From NCBI GenBank assembly GCA_965242495.1, contig OZ251446.1, positions 1,922,001-1,986,000 of the forward strand: 64,000 nt of DNA, read 5' to 3'. Under the pieces are notes generated by a model. It ran no database searches and was not told the DNA's origin. It saw nothing but the letters and a program-made list of their open reading frames with translations. The stretch comes from CBDESN01 sp965242495. GTDB taxonomy: Bacteria > Pseudomonadota > Alphaproteobacteria > MPNO01. Below, piece by piece: positions 27,247 to 36,542 of the stretch. Made by a program: the position numbers and the translations under genes. Positions within the stretch are counted from its first letter, which is position 1. Every line of letters begins with the position of its first letter.

Positions 27247-29111
27247 CGTGGGACCCGGCGGCGACGGGCGACGCGGCGACGGGCGACCCGGCCGAAGCGC
27301 TGCGGCGCGTGTTCGGCTTCGACTCGTTCCGCGGCCGGCAAGGCGAGGTGATCGCCGAGATTCTGCGCGGCGGCGATGCGGTGGTCGTCATGCCCACGGG
27401 CGCGGGGAAATCCCTGTGCTACCAGGTTCCGGCGCTGTGCCGGGACGGGCTCGCCGTCGTCGTCTCGCCGCTGATCGCGCTAATGCGGGACCAAGTGGAG
27501 GGGTTGCGCCAGCTGGGAGTGCGGGCGGCGGCGCTCAACTCGACGCTCTCGCCCGGCGAGGCGGCGGCGGTCGAGCGGGCGATGCGCGAGGGCGGTCTCG
27601 ATCTCGTCTACGTCTCGCCCGAACGGCTGCTGAGCGACGCCTGTCTGGCGCTGCTCGACCGCTGCCGCATCGCCCTGTTCGCCATCGACGAGGCGCATTG
27701 CGTCTCGCAATGGGGGCACGACTTCCGGCCGGAATATCTTCAGCTCGCCCGGCTCGGCCAGCGCTATCCCGGGCCGCCCCGCATCGCGCTGACCGCGACC
27801 GCCGACGAGCCGACGCGGTGCGACATCGCGGAGCGGCTCGAGCTGAAATCCCCCCGCCTGTTCGTCTCCGGCTTCGACCGGCCCAACATCCGCTACCGGG
27901 TCGCCGCCCGGGACGGGCCGGCCGGGCAGCTGCGCCGGTTCATCGAGGACGAGCATGCGGGCGAGGCCGGCATCGTCTACTGCCTGACCCGCGCCCGGGT
28001 CGAGGAGGTCGCCCGCTGGCTGCAAGGCGTCGGCCATCCGGCCCTGCCCTATCATGCCGGGCTGGACCGGTCGGCGCGCGACGCGAACCAGAGCCGCTTC
28101 GTCCGCGAGGACGGGATCGTCGTCGTCGCCACCATCGCCTTCGGCATGGGGATCGACAAGCCGGACGTGCGGTTCGTGGCCCATCTCGACCTGCCGCGCA
28201 GCCTGGAGGCCTATTACCAGGAAACCGGGCGCGCCGGACGCGACGGGCTGCCGGCCGATGCGTGGATGGTCTACGGAATGCAGGACGTGATCACCCACCG
28301 CCAGCTGATCGAGCGCGGCGACGCGCCGGACAACCGCAAGGCGGTGGAGCGCCGCAAACTCGAATCGCTGCTCGGCTACTGCGAGACGACGCGCTGCCGG
28401 CGCCAGGTGCTGCTGGCCCATTTCGGCGACGACTGCCCGCCCTGCGGCAACTGCGACACCTGCCTGGAGCCGGTCGAGAGCTTCGACGCGACCGAGGCGG
28501 CGCGGAAAGCCCTCTCCTGCGTCTACCGCACCGGCCAGCGCTTCGGCGCCGGCCACGTCATCGACGTGCTGCTGGGCGCGGACAGCGAGCGCATCCGGCG
28601 GCTCCGCCACGACCGGCTGTCCACCCACGGCATCGGCGGCGAGCATCCGCGCCCGCAATGGCGCGCGATCTTCCGCCAGCTGGCGGCCCATGGCTACCTG
28701 GTCCCCGACGCCGGGGGGCATGGCGGCCTCCGGCTGGGCGCCGACGCGCGGGCGGTGCTGCGGGGCGACCGCCCGGTGGTGCTGCGCCGGGATGCGGTCC
28801 GGGATGCGGGCCGGGGAGGCGGGCGCAAGGCGGCGGCCAAGCCGGGCAAGCGGACGATGCCGGCGGGGAATGCCGACGAGGCGCTGTTCGAGAAGCTGCG
28901 GGCGCATCGGATGGAGCTCGCCCGCGCCCAGGGCGTGCCGCCCTACGTGATCTTCCACGATACCGCCCTGATCGAGATGGCGATCGAGAAGCCCGGCGAC
29001 CTGGCGGGGTTCGCGAAGATTTCGGGCGTGGGCCAGGCCAAGCTCGACCGCTACGGGGCGACGTTCGTCGCCGTCATCGCGGCGCATGCGGCGTCCGGCG
29101 CAGCAACGTAA
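27243..29111 (+). CDS. recQ: ATP-dependent DNA helicase RecQ
   Basis: A 622-residue 3'-5' SF2 helicase. Walker A is VMPTGAGKSLCYQVP, Walker B DEAHCVSQWGHDF, motif III TATAD, motif VI QETGRAGRDG. The zinc-binding Cys set is in ETTRCRRQVLLAHFGDDCPPCGNCDTC (shortened), and the winged helix and HRDC domain are C-terminal (~545-622, LRAHRMELARAQGVPPYVIF). It unwinds recombination and fork intermediates. The GTG at 27243 overlaps the TauE stop. The same frame stays open ~570 bp upstream, but that region is the antiphase of the TauE gene and carries no RecQ homology. Confidence 0.95.
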   Translation: MTWDPAATGDAATGDPAEALRRVFGFDSFRGRQGEVIAEILRGGDAVVVMPTGAGKSLCYQVPALCRDGLAVVVSPLIALMRDQVEGLRQLGVRAAALNSTLSPGEAAAVERAMREGGLDLVYVSPERLLSDACLALLDRCRIALFAIDEAHCVSQWGHDFRPEYLQLARLGQRYPGPPRIALTATADEPTRCDIAERLELKSPRLFVSGFDRPNIRYRVAARDGPAGQLRRFIEDEHAGEAGIVYCLTRARVEEVARWLQGVGHPALPYHAGLDRSARDANQSRFVREDGIVVVATIAFGMGIDKPDVRFVAHLDLPRSLEAYYQETGRAGRDGLPADAWMVYGMQDVITHRQLIERGDAPDNRKAVERRKLESLLGYCETTRCRRQVLLAHFGDDCPPCGNCDTCLEPVESFDATEAARKALSCVYRTGQRFGAGHVIDVLLGADSERIRRLRHDRLSTHGIGGEHPRPQWRAIFRQLAAHGYLVPDAGGHGGLRLGADARAVLRGDRPVVLRRDAVRDAGRGGGRKAAAKPGKRTMPAGNADEALFEKLRAHRMELARAQGVPPYVIFHDTALIEMAIEKPGDLAGFAKISGVGQAKLDRYGATFVAVIAAHAASGAAT

Positions 29112-29263
29112 TGCAATCTTCGATTGCGATGGATCCGGCTGCGGAAACCGGCGCCGGACCGGCGCAGCCGCCCATGCCGAGCGGTGGGCGGGCGACGCGG
29201 GCCATGGACAGGGTAAGACATGCGCGTTAGGTTGCGCGTAGGTTACCTTCCGCGCGGTGGACC

Positions 29264-30283
29264 ATGGCAGGCGTCGAAGAAGCGAACGGCCATCGACCCG
29301 TGGGCCTGTCGCACGTGCTGGATCCCTCGCTCGCCGCGGCGACCCGGCCCGATCCGGCGGCGCTGGGCTTCGATCTGGATTCGGCCCTCGAATCGGTGAT
29401 GTCGTTGCAGGCGCGGGCGCCGGACGACGCCTTCAGCTCGTCCTATCTGGGAACCGAACGCGAGGGCAACGCGGTCGTCATCGACGAATCGGGCCTCGCT
29501 TTGACGATCGGCTATCTGATCGCCGAGAGCGAAACCGTGATGCTGGGCCGCATGGACGGCCGGGTCGCGCCCGCCCACGCGGTGGCCTATGACTACAAGA
29601 CCGGATTCGGGCTGGTGCGCGCGGCGCAGCCGCTGGGGGTCAAGCCGATCGCGCTCGGCAGCTCCGCCGGCGTCGCCGAGGACAGCACCCTGATCGTCGC
29701 CGCGCGCGGCGGGCGCGGCCAGGCGATCAACGGGCGGGTGGTATCCAAGCGCGAGTTCGCCGGCTATTGGGAATACATGCTGGACGAGGCGATCTTCACC
29801 ACGCCGCCGCACCCGCACTGGAGCGGGGCGGCGCTGATCGACCGCGGCGGCAGGCTGGTCGGCATCGGCTCGCTGTTCGTCCAGGACGCGGTGGAAGGCG
29901 CCGAGTCGAAGCCCGGCAACATGTTCGTGCCGATCGACCTGTTCCGGGCGGTCCATGACGACCTGATAACCCATGGCCGGTCGCCCGGACCGCCGCGCCC
30001 GTGGCTCGGCCTGTACAGCGTGGAGGCCCTGGGGCGGGTGCTGGTGACCTCGGTATCCGATGACGGGCCGGCGGACCGGGCCGGCGTCGAGGCGGGCGAC
30101 GTGGTGCTCAGCGTGAACGGGACGAAGATCGGCTCGATCGCCCGGATGTATCGCGAATTGTGGAGTACGGGCGCCGCCGGCGTCGTCGTCGAGCTCGGGC
30201 TGATGCGCGACGACGCGCGCATCCGCGTCGACGTGGAGACCGCGGATCGCGAGTCGTTCATGAAGCGCCCACGCGCGCATTAG
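29264..30283 (+). CDS. S1C (Deg/HtrA-like) trypsin-fold protein with PDZ domain, catalytic His/Asp apparently lost
   Basis: A 339-residue protein. Residues ~60-240 follow the HtrA trypsin fold and ~245-335 a PDZ domain (WLGLYSVEALGRVLVTSV, DRAGVEAGDVVLSVNGTKIG). In active HtrA proteases the triad reads LTNAHVV, DLAVLR and GNSGGPL. Here the aligned segments are LTIGYLI (no His), GFGLVRA (no Asp) and HWSGAALID (Ser187 kept). It has no clear signal peptide. So it is probably a non-proteolytic pseudo-protease acting as a binding protein. The alignment of the lost residues is by eye. Confidence 0.8.
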   Translation: MAGVEEANGHRPVGLSHVLDPSLAAATRPDPAALGFDLDSALESVMSLQARAPDDAFSSSYLGTEREGNAVVIDESGLALTIGYLIAESETVMLGRMDGRVAPAHAVAYDYKTGFGLVRAAQPLGVKPIALGSSAGVAEDSTLIVAARGGRGQAINGRVVSKREFAGYWEYMLDEAIFTTPPHPHWSGAALIDRGGRLVGIGSLFVQDAVEGAESKPGNMFVPIDLFRAVHDDLITHGRSPGPPRPWLGLYSVEALGRVLVTSVSDDGPADRAGVEAGDVVLSVNGTKIGSIARMYRELWSTGAAGVVVELGLMRDDARIRVDVETADRESFMKRPRAH

Positions 30284-30455
30284 CCCGCGTTCCTCGCCCG
30301 GTCGGCCGTTCTTGCGCCGTCACGGCGTCCGCACAGCGATCTTCTTCGTGATCTCGTTGGAGACGGCGTAGATCCGGCGGGCGCGCGATCGGCGAAGCCT
30401 ACGTATGGCCGTCGCCCGCCGCGTTCCGCCGACCCCGTCGCCGGCCGGGGCGGCG

Positions 30456-31634
30456 CTATTCGGCGGCGATCATCGGCTCCCGGACGCCGGCGTCGTCGAG
30501 TTCGCGGAGGGCCGGCATCACCTCGCGGGCGAACAGCTCCATGCTCTTGATCGTCAGGTCCGGGGGCAGGGTGGCGAACTGCATCATGGCGATCAGATAG
30601 CCGAGATTGGCCTCGCGGTGGAACCCGGCGATCTTCTTCCGCACCGTGTCGGGGCTGCCGATCACGGCGATATCGAGGTCGATCAGCGCCTGCGCCGATT
30701 GCGAGGACAGCAGCGATCCCTTGTGCTTCTGCACGTTCTTGATCGATTGCAGCGTCAGATATCCCGGCGGGATCAGCATCTCGACCGGGTAGCGCAGCAG
30801 CTTGTTGAAGAAGGTCTCGATATGCGGCCCGGCCTCGCGCACCGCCTGCTCGTCGGTCTCGGCGACGTAGACCGGCGCCGCCCAGCCGAGCTGGTCGGCG
30901 GTCGCGGTATAGCCGTATTTCTCGGCCTGCAGGCGGTAGGCGTTGAGGAACCGGCTCACCGCCTTGAACGGGCTGTAGGTCTGCATATAGACGTATTTGC
31001 GATCGGGATGCGCCGACCATTCGATCGTCTCGGTGGAGCCGAAGGACGGGATCCAGATCGGCGGGTGGGGCGTCTGGTAAGGCCGCGGCCAGGTGTTGAC
31101 GTATTCGAAGTGGTAGTGCCTGCCTTCGAAGGCGAAGGGGCCGGTCTCGGTCCAGGCGCGGATCACCAGCTCGTGCGCCTCGTGGAAGCGTTCGTGCGAG
31201 AAGGCCGGGTTGGCCCCGAAGCTGTAATACTCGCAGCCGATGCCGCGCACCATGCCGCTGATCAGCCGCCCGCCGGTGATGCAGTCGATCATCGCGTGCT
31301 CTTCGGCGAGCGTCAGCGGGTGTTCGCGGAGCCCGAACGCGCTGCCCAGGATCGCGATCCTGGCGCGAGACGTGCGCCGGGCCAGGGCCGCGGCCATGAC
31401 GACCGGCGAGGGCATCAGCCCATAGGCGTTCTGGTGGTGCTCGTTCACGCACAGCCCGTCGAACCCGAGCTCCTCGCCGTATTCGAGCTCGTCGAGATAG
31501 CGGTTGTAGAGGGCATGCCCCTTGGCCGGGTCGAAATAGCTGTTGGGCAGCACCACCCAGCAGGACTTGTAGGTCTTGTCGTAATCGAGATCGAGATCGG
31601 CATAGGGCATCAGGTGGAACAGATAGGTCTTCAT
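30456..31634 (-). CDS. LLM-class flavin-dependent oxidoreductase
   Basis: A 392-residue luciferase-like (bacterial luciferase/alkanesulfonate monooxygenase superfamily) protein. GFDGLCVNEHHQNAYG, GGRLISGMVRGIGCEYY and FAFEGRHYHFEYVNTWPRPYQ (shortened) are typical of the FMN-binding TIM barrel. It would use FMNH2 or F420-type reduced flavin from a separate reductase; substrate unknown. It lies 28 bp downstream of a paralogue of nearly identical length with long identical stretches, so the pair is a tandem duplication. Confidence 0.9.
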   Translation of the reverse strand: MKTYLFHLMPYADLDLDYDKTYKSCWVVLPNSYFDPAKGHALYNRYLDELEYGEELGFDGLCVNEHHQNAYGLMPSPVVMAAALARRTSRARIAILGSAFGLREHPLTLAEEHAMIDCITGGRLISGMVRGIGCEYYSFGANPAFSHERFHEAHELVIRAWTETGPFAFEGRHYHFEYVNTWPRPYQTPHPPIWIPSFGSTETIEWSAHPDRKYVYMQTYSPFKAVSRFLNAYRLQAEKYGYTATADQLGWAAPVYVAETDEQAVREAGPHIETFFNKLLRYPVEMLIPPGYLTLQSIKNVQKHKGSLLSSQSAQALIDLDIAVIGSPDTVRKKIAGFHREANLGYLIAMMQFATLPPDLTIKSMELFAREVMPALRELDDAGVREPMIAAE

Positions 31635-31662
31635 GCGGCGGCTCCTTGCCGGTCCGGGCGGG

Positions 31663-32838
31663 TCATTCGGCGGCGACGGGTTCCGCCGGCGCGTCGTCGC
31701 CGAGATCGGCCAGAGCCGGCATCACCTCGCCGGCGAACAGCTCCATGTTCTTCCGCGTCAACGCCGCCGGCATGGTGCCGAACTGCAACAGGCACAGGAG
31801 ATGGCCGATCCGCGCCCGGTCGTGGCATTCGGCGAGCTTGCGGCGCACGGTGTCGGGGCTGCCGGCGATGATCAGCCCCTCCGCCAGCATGTCCTCGATC
31901 CGCTTCTCGCCGGCGATGCTCGACCGGCGGCCGCGCATATGCTTCAGCGACTGCAGCGAGGTGTAGCCGGGCGGCAGCAGCATCTCCGGCGGGAAGCAGA
32001 GGAACTTGTTGTACAGCGCCTCGACATGCGGCCGCGCCTCGTCGATCGCCGCCTCGTCGGTCTCGGCGACGTAGATCGCGACCAGCCAGCCGAGCCGGTC
32101 GGACCGGGCGACGTAGCCGTGACCGGCGGCCGAGGCGCGATAGGCGTCCATGGCGCGGGCTACGGAGTCGAAGGAGGTGAAGGTCTGGAGATAGACGTAG
32201 CGGCGGTCGGGGTGAGAGGCCCAGGCGATGGTCTCCAGCGAGCCCGAAGACGGGCACCAGATCGGCGGGTGCGGCTGCTGGTAGGGCCGCGGCCACATGT
32301 TGACGTATTCGAAATGGTAATGCTTGCCCTCGAAGGCGAACGGGCCGGGCTCGGTCCAGGCGCGGACGATCAGCTCATGCGCTTCGTGGTAGCGCTCATG
32401 CGAGAAGGCCGGGTTGACGCCCATGCTGTAATACTCGCAGCCGATGCCGCGCACCATGCCGCTGATCAGCCGCCCGCCGGTGATGCAGTCGATCATCGCG
32501 TGCTCTTCGGCGACGGTCAGCGGATGCTCGCGCAGATTGAAGCCGGAACCCAGGATCGCGATCGTGGCCCGCCCGGTGCGCCGCGCCAGGGCGGAGGCGG
32601 TAACCACCGGCGACGGCATCAGCCCGTAGGCGTTCTGGTGATGCTCGTTCACGCACAGCCCGTCGAACCCCAGCTCCTCGGCGTATTCCAGCTCGTCCAG
32701 GTACCGGTTGTAGAGGGCATGCCCCTTGACCGGATCGAAATAGCTGTTGGGCAGCACCACCCAGGACGAGCGGTAGGTCTTGTCGAAATCGAGGTCGAGA
32801 TCCGCGTAGGGCATCAGATGGAAGAAGTGACACTTCAT
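31663..32838 (-). CDS. LLM-class flavin-dependent oxidoreductase (tandem paralogue)
   Basis: A 391-residue protein matching its downstream neighbour over the whole length: both begin MK-x-FHLMPYADLDLD with HHQNAYGLMPSPVV, HAMIDCITGGRLISG and GYTSLQSLKH/GYLTLQSIKN in equivalent places, with divergence concentrated in the C-terminal half. Conserved FMN-barrel positions are kept in both, so both are probably active. It follows hpnA by 54 bp on the same strand and may be transcribed with it. Confidence 0.9.
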   Translation of the reverse strand: MKCHFFHLMPYADLDLDFDKTYRSSWVVLPNSYFDPVKGHALYNRYLDELEYAEELGFDGLCVNEHHQNAYGLMPSPVVTASALARRTGRATIAILGSGFNLREHPLTVAEEHAMIDCITGGRLISGMVRGIGCEYYSMGVNPAFSHERYHEAHELIVRAWTEPGPFAFEGKHYHFEYVNMWPRPYQQPHPPIWCPSSGSLETIAWASHPDRRYVYLQTFTSFDSVARAMDAYRASAAGHGYVARSDRLGWLVAIYVAETDEAAIDEARPHVEALYNKFLCFPPEMLLPPGYTSLQSLKHMRGRRSSIAGEKRIEDMLAEGLIIAGSPDTVRRKLAECHDRARIGHLLCLLQFGTMPAALTRKNMELFAGEVMPALADLGDDAPAEPVAAE

Positions 32839-32892
32839 GGCGCGTCCTCGCGGCTCGGCGGGCGGGCAGTATCCGCGTTTCGCCGTCTCTTG

Positions 32893-33900
32893 TCACCTTC
32901 GCCCCGGGCGCCGGTCGAAATAGCCGTTGGCGCGGTACCAGTCGGCGGCGTCCCGCAGCGCGTCCGCGCCGGGGCGGGGCGAATAGCCCAGCGCGGCGCG
33001 CGCCTTGGCGCTGGAGTAGAACATCGGCCGCCGCGCCATCCGCAGCGCATCGACGGTCAGGACGGGCTCCCTGCCGGTGACGCGCGCGGCCGCCTGCGCG
33101 GCCCAGGCGAGCGGCGTCAGCGGCGCCCGCGGCAGGCGGATGCGCGGCCGCCGGCGCCCCAGATGCGCGGCGAGCACGTCGATCATCTCGCGCAGCCGCA
33201 TGTCGTCGCCGCCGAGGACGTAGCGCTCCCCGGCCGCGCCCCGCTCCGCCGCCAGCAGATGCCCGGCCGCTACGTCGTCGACATGGACGACGTTGAGTCC
33301 GGTGTCGATATAGGCGGGCATCCGGCCGCGTCCGAACTCGACGACCATCCGCCCGGTCGGGGTCGGCTTGACGTCGCGCGGGCCGAAGGGCGCGGCCGGG
33401 TTGACGGCGACGACCGGAACGCCGTCCTCGCGCGCGAGCCGCATCGCTTCCGCCTCGGCGAGGAATTTCGAGCGCTTGTAGGGGCCGATCATGTCGTCCA
33501 GGGCCGCAACGGCGGTCTCGTCGGCGGGCGCGCCGTCGGGGCGATGGCCGATCGTCGCCACCGAGCTGGTGTAGACGATGCGGCGGACGCCCGCCTCGGC
33601 CGCGGCGCGCAGCAGATCGCGCGTCCCGTCGACGTTGCCGCGATACATGGCCGCGGCGTCGCGCACCCACAGGCGATAGTCCGCGGCGACGTGGAAGAGC
33701 GCGTCGCAGCCCCGGACCGCGGCCCGGAGCGAGGCGGGATCGGCGAGGTCGCCGATGGCGGTCTCGCACGCCACGCCGGCGAGGTTGCGCGGATCGCTGG
33801 TCGGACGCATCAGGACGCGCACGCGGCGGCCGGCGGCGACCAGCGCCCGCAGGACCGCGGCGCCGACGAATCCCGACGCGCCGGTCAGCAGCGTCGTCAC
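32893..33900 (-). CDS. hpnA: Hopanoid-associated sugar epimerase HpnA
   Basis: A 335-residue extended-SDR NAD(P)-binding protein. LLTGASGFVGAAVLRAL is the nucleotide loop, HVAADYRLWV follows, and TSSVATIG with YKRSKFLAE gives the Ser/Tyr-x3-Lys catalytic set. LNVVHVDDVAAGHLLA and GERYVLGGDDMRL are typical of HpnA. It is thought to act in sugar modification of hopanoid headgroups. The GTG start at 33900 overlaps the hpnN stop. Its neighbours (hpnN, HpnL-like) support the name. Confidence 0.93.
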   Translation of the reverse strand: MTTLLTGASGFVGAAVLRALVAAGRRVRVLMRPTSDPRNLAGVACETAIGDLADPASLRAAVRGCDALFHVAADYRLWVRDAAAMYRGNVDGTRDLLRAAAEAGVRRIVYTSSVATIGHRPDGAPADETAVAALDDMIGPYKRSKFLAEAEAMRLAREDGVPVVAVNPAAPFGPRDVKPTPTGRMVVEFGRGRMPAYIDTGLNVVHVDDVAAGHLLAAERGAAGERYVLGGDDMRLREMIDVLAAHLGRRRPRIRLPRAPLTPLAWAAQAAARVTGREPVLTVDALRMARRPMFYSSAKARAALGYSPRPGADALRDAADWYRANGYFDRRPGRR

Positions 33901-36542
33901 GCCGCCGGGTCCCGGCGCGGCGCCCGCAAGGCCATCAGCGCCGGCAGGACGACCATCGTGGCGAGCAGCGTAAACGCGATGGCGAGCATCAGCAATTCGC
34001 CCATGCTCGCCGTCCCGCGATGGCTCGACAGCGACAGGCTGCCGAACGAGCCGATCGTCGTGAGGGCGCTCAGCACCACCGCGCGCGGCGTGCTGGTCTC
34101 CGACAGCGAGGCGTCGCGCCGCGCCCGCAGGACGATGTGGATGCCGCCGGCCACGCCCAGCCCCATCAGCAACGGCAGGACGATCACGTTGGCGAAGTTG
34201 AACGGGATGTCGAGCGCGACCGACGCCGCGACCGTAAGCAGCCCGGCGAGGAGGACGGCGGCGAGGACCAGCAGCGTCTCGCGCAGGCTGCGCAGCAGCA
34301 GAAGCAGCATCGCGGTCACCGCAACCAGGGCGGTCAGCGCCGCCTGACGCACGGCCGCGGCGACCACCTTGCCCGATTCGACGATCTCGACCGGGGCTTC
34401 GGTCGCCGTCGGGACGACGCGGCGCACTGCGTCGACGAAACGGCGGAGCGCCGCGGCGTCGGCCAGATTCTCGGACGGGAACACCTGTATCCGGGCCGAT
34501 CCGTCGGCGGCGAGATAGCGGGCGCGAAGGTCGGCCGGCAGGTCGTCGACGGTCACCGGCGCGGCGGCGAGGGCGAGCCGCAGCCGTTCGAGCCGGTCGG
34601 GCAGGAACCGCAACAGCGACCGTTCGAGCAGCGCCCGGGCCGCTTCGTCGTCGCCGATGCGGGCCAGTTCGGCATCGAGTCGACGCGCCGCTTGCCGCAG
34701 CGCCGGCGCCGTGCGCATGCCGGCGGCGAGCGCCAGACGTTGACGCAGCGCCGGGATCGCGCCGGCGCTGTCATGGCGTCCGCGCCCGTCCTGCGCGCGC
34801 GCGCCGGTCGCGCCTTCCCGGCGGTGCAGGATGGGGGCCAGGAAGACGGCCATCCCGTCGATGACGTCGAGCTTCCCGGCCTGGTCGTCGGGCGCCAGCT
34901 TGGCGAGGGTGACCGTGCGGTCGACCTCGGCGAGCCGGTCGAGACGCCGCGCGGCGCGCGCCGCGCTATCCAGGTCGGGCAGCATCGCCGAGATCGTATA
35001 GGGCGGGGCGCGGCTGTCGCGCGTCAGTTCGAGGAAGGCGCGCACCGACTCGGTCGCCGGATCCTTCAACGCGATCGGGTCGACGTCGAACCGCGCGGCC
35101 GGGGCCAGCGCCGCGGCGCCGACGCCGAGGGCCAGGGCGGCGGCGGCGATCGGCCGGCGGCGGCGGACCAACGCGGCGGCCGCGGCGCGGACGGGCCCGG
35201 CTGGGGCCGCGGGAGCCGCGCGGACCGGAAGCAGAGCGAGCAACGCCGGCAACAGGGTCAGGTTGGCGAACAGCGCGACGAACATGCCGGAGCCGGCGAT
35301 CAGGCCGAGTTCCGAAAGCCCGGCGAAGTCGGTCGGGACGGCGGCGTAGAATCCGGCCGCCGCGGCCAGCGCCGCGAGGCCCAGCGCCCCGGCGACGCCC
35401 GCCGCGGCGCCGGGCAGCGCCTCCAGCGGTCCCAGCCCGCGCGCGGCCTCCTCCTTGTAGCGGAGGCCGAAATGGATGCCGAAATCCACCCCGAGGCCGA
35501 TGAACAGGACCGCGAACGCGACCGAGATCAGGTTGAGATGTCCGATGGCGAGGGTCGTCAATCCGGCGGTCCAGACCAGCCCCGCGACCAGCGTGAGGAG
35601 CACCGCCGCCACCAGCCGCAGCGAGCCGAGACCCACGACCAGGAGCGCGCCGACCAGGAGCAGCGAAACCGCCCCGGCGAGGCGCGCCCCGCGCGCCACG
35701 CTCTCCAGCTCCTCGGTGGCGATGGCGGCGCTCCCGGTGAGCCGGACCGTCACCCCGCGGCCCGGATCCAGCCCCAGCGCCCGCGCATGCGCGCGCACCA
35801 GCTCCATCGCGCGCCGCGCCGGACGCAGGCTCCGATAGTCGATCTCGGGCTGGACGACGATGAACCGCCGCCGGTCGTCGGCGTCCGACGCCTTCCCCCG
35901 TATCAGATCGGACCAGGACAGCGGCCGGGGGGTCCCGTCGGCGACCGAGGCGGCGACATCGGCGATGCGCGCGACGACGTCGGCGAGGCCGGCGGGCGCA
36001 TCGCCGCCGTCCGCGGCTTCGGCGAGCGCGCGGCCCAGGACGTCGAACAGAGCTGCGAGGCCGGGCTCGCGCGCGAGCCTCGCCAGCAACGGTTGCGCGT
36101 CCGCCAGCCGGTCCGCCAGCTCGGCGAGATCGTCGGCGTCGAGATAGAGGAGGCCGTTGCGGACGAAAAAGGGGTCGATCTCGGGCGCGTAGACGGTGTG
36201 GAAACGCGCGTCCCGCCGCAGCGCCCGGGCGAGCGCGGCGGCCGCGGCGTCGGCGCGGTCGGGGGAATCGCCGGTCAGCAGGACGACGAACGAGTCTTCG
36301 GCCTGCGGGAACGCCCGGTTATGCGCCCGGGCGTCGCGCTTGAACGGCAGGTCGCCGGCGATCAGGGCCGGCGTGTCGGTGTCGATCGCCAACCGGTCGA
36401 AGGTGTAGACCGCGGCGGCGGCCGTCAGGCCCGCCGCGGCCGCCAGGACGGCGACGGCGCGGCGCGCGGCGACGCCCACCCACCACGCGGCGGCGGCGGC
36501 GAACGCGCCGAGGGGGCCGCCCGACGCGCCCGGCGCGCGCAT
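33897..36542 (-). CDS. hpnN: Hopanoid-associated RND transporter HpnN
   Basis: An 881-residue MMPL/RND-type membrane protein of the usual HpnN size. One TM lies near the N-terminus, a periplasmic domain runs to ~270, then a five-to-six-TM block (with FIGLGVDFGIHFGLRYKEE). A second periplasmic domain and a second TM block (LPLLMGLGVAGGIHIVLRAR) follow. The Gly/Asp-rich TM motifs are characteristic. HpnN moves hopanoids from inner to outer membrane in Rhodopseudomonas. The ATG at 36542 overlaps the stop of the HpnL-like gene (TGATG). The frame open further upstream is a shadow of that gene. Confidence 0.93.
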   Translation of the reverse strand: MRAPGASGGPLGAFAAAAAWWVGVAARRAVAVLAAAAGLTAAAAVYTFDRLAIDTDTPALIAGDLPFKRDARAHNRAFPQAEDSFVVLLTGDSPDRADAAAAALARALRRDARFHTVYAPEIDPFFVRNGLLYLDADDLAELADRLADAQPLLARLAREPGLAALFDVLGRALAEAADGGDAPAGLADVVARIADVAASVADGTPRPLSWSDLIRGKASDADDRRRFIVVQPEIDYRSLRPARRAMELVRAHARALGLDPGRGVTVRLTGSAAIATEELESVARGARLAGAVSLLLVGALLVVGLGSLRLVAAVLLTLVAGLVWTAGLTTLAIGHLNLISVAFAVLFIGLGVDFGIHFGLRYKEEAARGLGPLEALPGAAAGVAGALGLAALAAAAGFYAAVPTDFAGLSELGLIAGSGMFVALFANLTLLPALLALLPVRAAPAAPAGPVRAAAAALVRRRRPIAAAALALGVGAAALAPAARFDVDPIALKDPATESVRAFLELTRDSRAPPYTISAMLPDLDSAARAARRLDRLAEVDRTVTLAKLAPDDQAGKLDVIDGMAVFLAPILHRREGATGARAQDGRGRHDSAGAIPALRQRLALAAGMRTAPALRQAARRLDAELARIGDDEAARALLERSLLRFLPDRLERLRLALAAAPVTVDDLPADLRARYLAADGSARIQVFPSENLADAAALRRFVDAVRRVVPTATEAPVEIVESGKVVAAAVRQAALTALVAVTAMLLLLLRSLRETLLVLAAVLLAGLLTVAASVALDIPFNFANVIVLPLLMGLGVAGGIHIVLRARRDASLSETSTPRAVVLSALTTIGSFGSLSLSSHRGTASMGELLMLAIAFTLLATMVVLPALMALRAPRRDPAA

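Noticed and set aside
30320..30400. Possible acyl-CoA dehydrogenase C-terminal remnant on the minus strand (RIYAVSNEITKKIAVRTP).
   Set aside because: Too short, about 27 residues with partial resemblance to the usual GGTxEIxxxxIAR motif; could be chance.
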